DNA from: an uncultured Oscillospiraceae bacterium
GTDB lineage: Bacteria > Bacillota > Clostridia > Oscillospirales > Oscillospiraceae
Length of the DNA stretch: 56,119 nt
Assembly (NCBI GenBank): GCA_934572465.1
Contig: CAKTLG010000011.1
Span: 1 to 56,119 of the forward strand
Direction of reading: 5' to 3'
Shown here: positions 49,935 through 56,119 of the stretch, piece after piece
How the letters are laid out: every line of letters begins with the position of its first letter
Position numbering within the stretch: the stretch's first letter is position 1
Made by a program: the position numbers and the translations under genes
The notes under the pieces: generated by a model
Seen by the model: the letters and a program-made list of their open reading frames with translations, nothing else
Told to the model about the DNA's origin: nothing
The model's database searches: none

Positions 49935-50602
49935 TCTATGTGACCGGAGATACCCACGGAAACTTCCGGCGGTTCCAGATGGAATACTTCCCGGAGCAAG
50001 CCAAGATGACAAAGGACAATGTGGTCATCATCGCCGGAGACTTCGGCGGCGTGTGGTTTGGTGACAGCCGCGACAATGAAGCGTTGGACTGGCTGGAGAG
50101 CCTGCCCTTCACGGTGACCTTTGTAGACGGCAACCACGAAAATTTCGATGCATTGGTTGCATACCCGACAGAAGAATGGCATGGCGGCAAGATCCAGCGC
50201 ATCCGCCCCCATGTGCTTCACCTGATGCGTGGTCAGGTTTACGAACTGGAAGGATACCGCTTCTTCATGATAGGCGGTGCAAAAAGTCATGACATCAATC
50301 GTCGAATCGATCACATCTCGTGGTGGCAACAGGAACTTCCCTCCGATGAGGAATACAACGAAGCCTTGCAAAATCTGGAGAGATGCAACTGGCAGGTGGA
50401 TTATGTCATCACCCACTGCGCTCCGACAAGCATTGCCCGCAAGGAGTCCCGCCACAACGAAGCAGATCGGGTCACAGATTTCCTGCAATATGTTCAGGGC
50501 AGAACACAATACCATTACTGGCTGTTTGGACACTACCACGACAACCGCATGATCGATGCCAAGCACATCCTGCTGTGGGAGCAGATCGTGCAGGTTCTAT
50601 GA
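49931..50602 (+). CDS. Metallophosphoesterase
   Basis: 223 residues starting in an ATGA overlap with the recombinase remnant. The calcineurin-like motifs are complete: GDTHGNF (5-11), GDFGG (~36), GNHENFD (~65), a His in THCAP (~160) and GHYHDNR (~193). It would hold two metal ions and hydrolyse a phosphodiester or phosphomonoester; the substrate is unknown. It is frequently found beside serine recombinases of clostridial mobile elements and appears intact here. Confidence 0.9.
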   Translation: MIYVTGDTHGNFRRFQMEYFPEQAKMTKDNVVIIAGDFGGVWFGDSRDNEALDWLESLPFTVTFVDGNHENFDALVAYPTEEWHGGKIQRIRPHVLHLMRGQVYELEGYRFFMIGGAKSHDINRRIDHISWWQQELPSDEEYNEALQNLERCNWQVDYVITHCAPTSIARKESRHNEADRVTDFLQYVQGRTQYHYWLFGHYHDNRMIDAKHILLWEQIVQVL

Positions 50603-50605
50603 GAT

Positions 50606-50656
50606 AAGGCCGCAAAGGAAAGGACGGCAGGCTTGCCGTTTTTTCCTTTGCGGCTT
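50606..50656 (+). terminator. Terminator after the metallophosphoesterase
   Basis: GCCGCAAAGGAAA pairs with TTTCCTTTGCGGC, with an inner GACGGCA / TGCCGT stem, ending in TTTG. Confidence 0.75.
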
Positions 50657-50686
50657 TGCAGAATAAAAATGGAAAGAAGAAAGCCT

Positions 50687-50947
50687 ATGAACATCCGCAA
50701 ACCCGCAGACTACAGAATTCTGTTTCCAAAACTGGACAGACTGATGACAGCCAAACTTTCGCAGACGATATTGGATACGCTCTCGCTCGTTCTAAAACAA
50801 ATTATTTTTTTGATAATCTCTCATAGCAACCGCAGACTCTGCGATGCAGGGGCAAAGTTCATAATACTGCGGCCGAGAGTTATGATTTGCTTTCCCGCTC
50901 CGACAGCTGCTTTTCCAGTGCGGACTGCTTGGCGAGAATGGCGTTGA
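50687..50947 (+). pseudogene. 5' remnant of a mobile-element gene
   Basis: MNIRKPADYRILFPKLDRLM resembles the conserved start of a small protein that often follows the metallophosphoesterase in mobile elements; the remaining sequence is unlike it and overlaps the 3' end of the DUF1003 gene on the other strand. It is likely a decayed fragment marking the right limit of foreign DNA. Confidence 0.4.
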
Positions 50948-51380
50948 CCTTATCGTAAAGATCCTCGATCATGATCTCCGTTTTGAGGTTCACCTTGTAA
51001 TCGTTCTCCGCCCGGCGGCGGTCCTTTTCCTCCTGCCGGTTCTGGCTCATCATGATGAGCGGTGCCTGAATAGCCGCCACGCAGGAAAGCACCAGATTGA
51101 GCAGGATGAAGGGGTACGGATCAAATGCCTTTGCCGCCAGCAGCGTATTCACCACCATCCAGAGGATCAATACCCCCGTAAAGGAGAAGATGAACGCCCA
51201 GCTTCCCGCAAACTGCGCAATGGTATCGGCGGCCTGCTGGCCAAGGGTGTATTTTTCCTTCTCGCTTGCGGGATTCATGGAGATCTTGCTGTCTGCCAGC
51301 AGATTCAGAACCTCTTCATCTGTCATATCACGACGAATGTCCTTGAGGACTTCCTTCAAGAGTTTTCTGTTTTCTTTCAT
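50880..51380 (-). CDS. DUF1003 family membrane protein
   Basis: 166 residues from ATG 51380 after AAAGGATGG. A helical N-terminus leads to two membrane helices (AFIFSFTGVLILWMVVNTLL and FILLNLVLSCVAAIQAPLIM), the conserved MMSQNRQEEKDR and a C-terminal coiled coil (YDKVNAILAKQSALEKQL). DUF1003 proteins occur widely in bacteria and have no settled role. Confidence 0.88.
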   Translation of the reverse strand: MKENRKLLKEVLKDIRRDMTDEEVLNLLADSKISMNPASEKEKYTLGQQAADTIAQFAGSWAFIFSFTGVLILWMVVNTLLAAKAFDPYPFILLNLVLSCVAAIQAPLIMMSQNRQEEKDRRRAENDYKVNLKTEIMIEDLYDKVNAILAKQSALEKQLSERESKS

Positions 51381-51422
51381 AAAAACCATCCTTTTCTATT
51401 TTAGCGCTGGGAAGCGCCGGGT

Positions 51423-52652
51423 TTATTGTTCACTATTTTCCCGCAGGAAGAAATCCGGACCTCTGGCTTCAAACAGGAGCAGCGATACGCCCATCAGCAG
51501 ATCCGTGTGCATAGACGGGTCCTCCAGCGGAATGGCGAAGTCCTCCTGCAAGCGGCGGATGCGGTAAAGTACGGTATTACGGTGGGTATAGAGTGCGTCA
51601 CTCGTTTTTTTCAGCGAGTGGCAGCAGGTGAGATAGTGGTAGAGCGTTTCGCAGTATTGCGTGTCCTTCTCGCGGTCGTGGGCGGCAAGACGACGGAGCT
51701 CCCCCAGAATCAGGTGGCCGCATCCCTCCAGATTCTTTAGCAGCAGCGGCGTGCGCAACTGGGACACCGTGCAGACCTGCCCACCGTGAAAGCGCTCATC
51801 TTTCATCAGTTCCAGCGCTTTATATGCCATATGATAGAGCTCCGGCAGGTCGAAAAGATCGTCCAGCCGCTCCGACACGATGACCTTCAGATGGAATTCC
51901 TCTGCCAATGCGGAAAACGCGTTGGCCGCTTCCACTCTGTGCAGGAAGAGGAAAACATTCCCCTGATACAAAAACGGATGAGAGTTCGGCACCTGCGCTT
52001 CCAGTTCTTCTTTCAAGTGCCGCTGCCCGATATAGACACTATGATAGGTTTCAAGGTCAATGAGCGCAAAGGCAAGCGGGTGAAAATCCGCAAGATAGGT
52101 ATTGGATGCCTGAAGCTGGAAAAGCGCGGCGGAGGAAAAGCCACCATCCAGAAGATGCCTGAGAAGATCCTCTGCCGTTTCGAACGGCTTGTCCTGACGG
52201 CTTACCTCAACAAACATTTGCTTGGAGAGGATCTGCTCTACCAGCTCCCACGTCCGCGGAGGAATCTGCTCCAAATGTCCATCCGTATCCACGCAGATCA
52301 GGCTGCCCAGCTGTACCCCTGCGCTGGTGAGCGGCGCAAAGCGCCGCCGGTATGGACTGCCCGGCACCTGAATATAATCTGCCCGGCCTTCTGAAATTGC
52401 CGGGCTTTTGCTGATAAAGACACCGGCTTCATAGGTGATCTCGCCGCAGCGCACGGAATCTTGAAAGATCAGATCGGAAAATCCCTGCGGCAAAAAATAT
52501 CCCTTGACATGAAAGGTATCATCCAAGATCAGCAGCGGGCAGCCCAGCAGTCTGCCTGCGTTGACCGCCAGCTGCCCCAGGTCATCCTGGGAAAAGAACT
52601 GCTCCAGCAATATTTCGGCGCTGCATGCTTCCCACTTCGTCTTCTTTGCCAT
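51423..52652 (-). CDS. PucR/CdaR-type transcriptional regulator
   Basis: 409 residues from ATG 52652 after AAAGGAA. The N-terminal ~150 residues are GAF/PAS-like (LLGCPLLILDDTFHVKGYFL), and the C-terminal HTH_30 domain reads TSDALYTHRNTVLYRIRRLQ near 365. The family responds to small metabolites. It is divergent from the HdeD-like gene, a candidate target. A DUF1003 gene follows on the same strand. Confidence 0.88.
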   Translation of the reverse strand: MAKKTKWEACSAEILLEQFFSQDDLGQLAVNAGRLLGCPLLILDDTFHVKGYFLPQGFSDLIFQDSVRCGEITYEAGVFISKSPAISEGRADYIQVPGSPYRRRFAPLTSAGVQLGSLICVDTDGHLEQIPPRTWELVEQILSKQMFVEVSRQDKPFETAEDLLRHLLDGGFSSAALFQLQASNTYLADFHPLAFALIDLETYHSVYIGQRHLKEELEAQVPNSHPFLYQGNVFLFLHRVEAANAFSALAEEFHLKVIVSERLDDLFDLPELYHMAYKALELMKDERFHGGQVCTVSQLRTPLLLKNLEGCGHLILGELRRLAAHDREKDTQYCETLYHYLTCCHSLKKTSDALYTHRNTVLYRIRRLQEDFAIPLEDPSMHTDLLMGVSLLLFEARGPDFFLRENSEQ

Positions 52653-52799
52653 ACAGAGTTCCTTTCGAGCTTGTGCTGAAAGCACAAACTCTTTTTTTCT
52701 TATTGTACCGGCAGCTTCTTGCTTTTGCAAGAGAAAAAGCTAAACTATGTGGCGAAAAGAGGAAATGAAGATTCGAAAAGCAAGAAAGAAGATGGCGTT

Positions 52800-53333
52800 A
52801 TGAGTACGAAATTTATGCGTATCCTGAATGTTGCGGCCGGTGTACTGCTGATCGCCGCAGGCATTTACTGCTTGTGCAATCAGGATGCGGCGGTGCTTTC
52901 GGCGGGACTTCTGTTAGGCGTGTTCCTGTTGGTGGCAGGCATTGCGGAGATCGTGGTGTTCGCCGCGACAAGCAGCGTGATGATCGGTTCCGGCTGGTTG
53001 CTGCTGGACGGTGTGCTGACTGTGATCATGTCGCTGTTCCTACTGTTCAACCAATGGTTCACATTGGTGTCGCTGCCGTTCCTGTTTACCCTGTGGCTGC
53101 TGTTCTCCGGCGTGTCGCAATTTGTCAGCGCCTTTGATTTGCGCGCCTTGGGCGTTCGAGCTTGGGGCTGGGTTCTTGTGGTCGGCATTGTGCTGACCGT
53201 TGCAGGCTTTGTCTGCATGATGGATCCGTGGGTCAGCGTAACGGCTATGGGCATGACGGTGGGCATCGTGTTTGTGCTGGAGGGTGTCAGTTCCATTGTC
53301 TGCGCCTGCATCTCCAGAACGAAAGAGCTTTGA
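52800..53333 (+). CDS. HdeD/DUF308 family membrane protein
   Basis: 177 residues from ATG 52800 after AGAAGATGG. Six membrane helices in three hairpins, with the DUF308 glycine-rich pattern (LNVAAGVLLIAAGIYCL, LDGVLTVIMSLFLLF, VVGIVLTVAGFVCMMDP). The family is named after the E. coli acid-resistance membrane protein. It lies between a PucR-type regulator and Hsp20, consistent with stress response. Confidence 0.85.
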   Translation: MSTKFMRILNVAAGVLLIAAGIYCLCNQDAAVLSAGLLLGVFLLVAGIAEIVVFAATSSVMIGSGWLLLDGVLTVIMSLFLLFNQWFTLVSLPFLFTLWLLFSGVSQFVSAFDLRALGVRAWGWVLVVGIVLTVAGFVCMMDPWVSVTAMGMTVGIVFVLEGVSSIVCACISRTKEL

Positions 53334-53419
53334 TCCGCAAGCAATGCCGCGGTATGAGCAATCACGCCGTGTTGCTTCCTATAAATTCTTAACTTATTAT
53401 CCGAATGGAGGAATTAATT

Positions 53420-53854
53420 ATGGTACCCAGCATTTATGGTGAAAACATGTTTGATGATTTCTTTGACAACGGTTTCTTCGGCGGCCACAGCCCGCTGTTC
53501 GGCAAGCACGCCAGAAACCTGATGAAGACCGACATCCGCGAGACGGAAGACGCCAAGGCGTACCGCTTTGCGGTGGAGCTCCCCGGCTTCCAGAAGGACG
53601 AGATCCATGTGGATGTGCAGGACGGCTATCTGACCGTCAGCGCCCAGAAGGGTCTCGACAAGGACGAGGAGGACAAGAAAGGCCGCATCCTGCGTCAGGA
53701 GCGCTACTCCGGTGCCTGCTCCCGCAGCTTTTATGTGGGCGATGTGAAGCCCGAGGACGTGAAGGCCAAGTACGAGTCTGGCGTTCTGACCGTGCTGATC
53801 CCGAAGGAGGAGCCGAAGAAGCTCGCCTCCGGCAGCAACATCACGATCGAATAA
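53420..53854 (+). CDS. Small heat shock protein, Hsp20/alpha-crystallin family
   Basis: 144 residues from ATG 53420 with GGAGG seven bases upstream. An N-terminal arm rich in Phe and Asp precedes the alpha-crystallin domain (~42-130; MKTDIRETEDAKAYRFAVEL, LPGFQKDEIHVDVQDGYLTV) with the conserved ARYESGVLTV-like motif KYESGVLTVLIPK at the end. It is an ATP-independent chaperone that holds unfolded proteins. No CIRCE element is visible upstream. Confidence 0.93.
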   Translation: MVPSIYGENMFDDFFDNGFFGGHSPLFGKHARNLMKTDIRETEDAKAYRFAVELPGFQKDEIHVDVQDGYLTVSAQKGLDKDEEDKKGRILRQERYSGACSRSFYVGDVKPEDVKAKYESGVLTVLIPKEEPKKLASGSNITIE

Positions 53855-53864
53855 GCATACCGAA

Positions 53865-53911
53865 AAGGCGGCCTGCTTTCCTGTAAGGCGGAGAGCAGGC
53901 CGCCTTTCTCT
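53865..53911 (+). terminator. Terminator after hsp20
   Basis: GGCGGCCTGCT pairs with AGCAGGCCGCC, followed by TTTCT. Confidence 0.8.
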
Positions 53912-53936
53912 GCTGTATAGACTTGGAGGAAAGACA

Positions 53937-54563
53937 ATGAAAACGCGCATTTTATCTTTTTTGACTGCATTCTGTATGACTGCTGCACTGCTGCCCACGG
54001 CAGCTTTTGCGGCGAAAGCACATCATTTTGTTGATGTTCCCGCAGACAGCTATTATTACGACGCGGCGCAGTGGGCTGTAGAGAAGAATATCACAGGCGG
54101 TACGGATGCGGAGCATTTCTCTCCTGACGCAGACTGTACCCGCAGTCAGCTGGTGACCTTCCTGTGGCATGCGGCTGGAAAGCCTGTGGTCAATTACGCC
54201 ATGCGCTTCTCTGATGTGAGCGCTGACGCTTACGATACCGAGGCCATCCGCTGGGCGGCAAGCCTTGGCATCATCACCGGCTATAGCGACGGACACTTTG
54301 GCGTCAACGACTCCGTTACCCGTGAGCAGATGGCGGTCATGCTCTACCGCTTTGCCAAGGCGCAGGGCATGGACACTACACAGGGCGGTATGGCTGTGCG
54401 GGAGTTCGATGATTTCGACCAGGTATCCGCCTATGCGGGCGAAGCGATGGCATGGGCTGTCAATGCCGGGATACTCAAAGGCTCCGACAACCGGCTGATG
54501 CCGGAAGCTGCCTGTACTCGCGCGCAGATCGTAACCATGCTTTACCGGCTGCTGGAGCAGTGA
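53937..54563 (+). CDS. Secreted protein with three SLH motifs
   Basis: 208 residues behind TTGGAGG. A signal peptide ends at AAFA (about residue 25). The rest is three SLH motifs (FVDVPADSYYYDAAQWAVEK, FSDVSADAYDTEAIRWAASL, FDQVSAYAGEAMAWAVNAG), ending with the third. Like the protein at 544-1329 it has no other domain, so it may occupy wall polymer sites or tether a partner. Confidence 0.88.
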   Translation: MKTRILSFLTAFCMTAALLPTAAFAAKAHHFVDVPADSYYYDAAQWAVEKNITGGTDAEHFSPDADCTRSQLVTFLWHAAGKPVVNYAMRFSDVSADAYDTEAIRWAASLGIITGYSDGHFGVNDSVTREQMAVMLYRFAKAQGMDTTQGGMAVREFDDFDQVSAYAGEAMAWAVNAGILKGSDNRLMPEAACTRAQIVTMLYRLLEQ

Positions 54564-54638
54564 TTTCGTTTCAATAGATTCATTAAAAAATTGGGGAAAA
54601 GAGGGAAAGTCTTTTCCCAATGATGTGTGGAGAGAGAA

Positions 54639-54809
54639 ATGAAAAACGAAGGTTTTGAACGGGGCGCCTGCGAGATTTGGATCGACCATCTGAAGCAAAT
54701 CGTTTCATTTCGGGAGGGAGAAGGCTTTGAAGTACTTGCCTTTTCAACGTCGGAGGAACGGCTTGCATACGCTTTTGAAAAATGTTCAAACGGTTACCGT
54801 GTTCAGTAA
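54639..54809 (+). CDS. 56-residue protein, unknown
   Basis: ATG 54639 after GGAGAGAG. It has an alternating polar/hydrophobic pattern (ACEIWIDHLKQIVSFREGEG) and looks like a small alpha/beta domain. No family recognised. Confidence 0.5.
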   Translation: MKNEGFERGACEIWIDHLKQIVSFREGEGFEVLAFSTSEERLAYAFEKCSNGYRVQ

Positions 54810-54874
54810 ACAGTGGCTATCTTAGACGATGCGTACTATTGGCAAATGTCCTCGTAGTATAAAGCGGCTTTCAG

Positions 54875-55093
54875 ATGGACACGTTAATGGAATTCAGCAT
54901 TCAAGGAGACATCTTCTTTTTCTATGATACATTATCAGCAGAAGAAAAGAAAATCGTTCGCAAGTACATGAGGGCAAAGTATAAAGGTCGTATAGTAGGC
55001 GACCCTAAAATCGAAGATTTTTTAGAAGAACTCGAGCGTGATCATGGCATTCGGTTGAAGAGGTTGCCGGTAACGAGCGTCATTGCGGTGTGA
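54875..55093 (+). CDS. 72-residue protein, unknown
   Basis: ATG 54875 with only a poor ribosome binding site. Acidic/basic helical sequence (LSAEEKKIVRKYMRAKYKGR); no recognised domain. The AT-richer composition differs from the hsp20 region. Confidence 0.45.
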   Translation: MDTLMEFSIQGDIFFFYDTLSAEEKKIVRKYMRAKYKGRIVGDPKIEDFLEELERDHGIRLKRLPVTSVIAV

Positions 55094-55211
55094 GCGCAAA
55101 ACAGCCTTCCTTCAAATTCCTGTGGACTTTCTCTGCCGACGTGCTATCATACTAAATGCTTGGTTTAGGCAGTAAGACGAATATCTACAAGATTTGCAGA
55201 AAGGTGACTCT

Positions 55212-56119
55212 ATGAAAAAACAAATTCGAGCCGCGGCGCTTGCGCTATGCACCCTTATGCTCTTTGCCACGGCTACCGGCTGCGGCAAGCAGGAAGAACC
55301 GACTACAGAGCAACCTGCATTAGAAATGGTGGAGTACTCCAACCTGACTGATGATGATCCCCGCAAACAGCTTTCACAGCTTCTCTCGGATGCTGGAATC
55401 GAAGAATTCCGCATCACCGCTCTGATGGATCGGGTGGAACAGTTCAACGCCAGCGTCAAAAGCGAGTGGCTGACCGATGGCTTCGAGAGTGCTGCGCCGA
55501 CCGACACCAAGTACGATCCCTATGAGATGCAGGATGAATGGACGGTAGCAAACGGCAGTTTTCCCGGCTATAACTGCCGTATCACAGCATTTGGCCTGTT
55601 CAGCGAATTTATCACAGCAGGAGCCGACCAACCGGAGGTGCAAGGCGAGGACTCGCTCTTTACTGATTTAGAGACGGTCGACGCCGATCCTGACGCGCTC
55701 TGCGGGGACAGCACCGCCAAATTCTGTGCGCTGTTCGCACCGGTGAATGCCGTGGACAGCACGGAGGTCGAAGCACAGGTCAAAGCGCTTCAGGAGGGCT
55801 GGGCAGCCCGTGGTATCGCGTTTGCAGACAGCAGGGCAAGCATGATCTCGGTTGTCTTCCACGATAAATTCTCGGATGAAGACAACACGCTGTTCATTGG
55901 TCATGTCGGTGTGCTGCTGCCAGCGGAGGACGGTACGATATACTTCATCGAAAAGGTGGCGTTCCAGGAGCCGTACCGTCTGGTGAAACTCCAGAACCGC
56001 ACGGAGCTGAGCGACTACCTGATGGAGAAATACGACACCTCTTGGGGTCAGGATACGACACACCCCTTCATCATGGAGAACGATACTCTGATGGACGGAT
56101 ACCGACCGAACCCTCTGGA
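55212..56119 (+). CDS. DUF4300-type lipoprotein, cut by the window end
   Basis: 302 codons are visible with no stop. ATG 55212 follows AGAAAGGTGA. The lipoprotein signal ends ATATGCGKQ, giving lipid attachment at the Cys. The exported part (EMVEYSNLTDDDPRKQL, then CRITAFGLFSEFI and VVFHDKFSDEDNTLFIGHVG) resembles DUF4300 proteins of Firmicutes, whose role is unknown. Confidence 0.8.
   Translation, partial: MKKQIRAAALALCTLMLFATATGCGKQEEPTTEQPALEMVEYSNLTDDDPRKQLSQLLSDAGIEEFRITALMDRVEQFNASVKSEWLTDGFESAAPTDTKYDPYEMQDEWTVANGSFPGYNCRITAFGLFSEFITAGADQPEVQGEDSLFTDLETVDADPDALCGDSTAKFCALFAPVNAVDSTEVEAQVKALQEGWAARGIAFADSRASMISVVFHDKFSDEDNTLFIGHVGVLLPAEDGTIYFIEKVAFQEPYRLVKLQNRTELSDYLMEKYDTSWGQDTTHPFIMENDTLMDGYRPNPL

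Overview
The window looks like chromosome of a GC-rich, Gram-positive anaerobe of the Clostridia, most plausibly an Oscillospiraceae-type gut commensal. This rests on S-layer-homology (SLH) surface proteins, a T-box riboswitch, NrdG, DUF3793 plus flavodoxin, clean TTGACA/TATAAT promoters with strong AGGAGG ribosome binding sites, and the protein families present. This is an inference from gene content; no rRNA is present.

Layout. 1-6.1 kb: a collagen-like protein (cut by the window edge), an SLH lipoprotein-like protein, a TetR regulator head to head with oleate hydratase, and a MarR-MATE operon whose transporter carries an in-frame amber codon. 6.3-12.4 kb: tRNA-Leu(UAG), a solo HEPN-like protein, a FliB-like Cys-rich protein, a secreted protein carrying two different muramidase domains around SLH repeats, and a Na/Pi cotransporter. 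12.4-19.2 kb: an agmatine deiminase pathway operon (putrescine carbamoyltransferase, antiporter, agmatine deiminase) without carbamate kinase, followed by GltS and NhaC transporters. 19.2-22 kb: a MarR-TauE/SafE pair and a DUF3793-flavodoxin unit with two copies of a metal-regulator-like palindrome. 22-30.4 kb: one five-gene minus-strand operon (HTH, MMPL transporter, 1493-residue GLUG-repeat membrane protein, cytidylate-kinase-like protein, NrdG). 30.5-35.2 kb: a ThrE-type exporter and a tryptophan ABC transporter behind a T-box with a UGG specifier. 35.2-38.9 kb: a lipase / acyltransferase / DUF6320 group and small proteins.

38.9-50 kb is a mobile-element hot spot at two tRNA-Ser genes. The 3' end of tRNA-Ser(GCU) is duplicated as a 23-bp repeat at 39164 and 48023, bounding an 8.9-kb element. 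The element carries an integrase, a CI-like repressor facing an excisionase across interleaved promoters, a probable replication module with iteron-like repeats inside a coding sequence, a sigma-like factor, many small genes in a tightly overlapped operon, and a compact candidate type I toxin-antitoxin locus. No capsid, terminase or relaxase gene is recognisable, so it resembles a phage satellite or cryptic mobilizable element. Beyond the right repeat lie a frameshifted second integrase and a 5'-truncated serine recombinase with a metallophosphoesterase: remains of other elements.

50.8-56.1 kb returns to chromosomal-type genes: DUF1003, a PucR-type regulator divergent from an HdeD-like membrane protein, Hsp20, a small SLH protein, two small unknowns and a DUF4300-type lipoprotein cut by the window end. 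Together the DUF1003/HdeD/Hsp20 group suggests an envelope or stress function, but this is inference.
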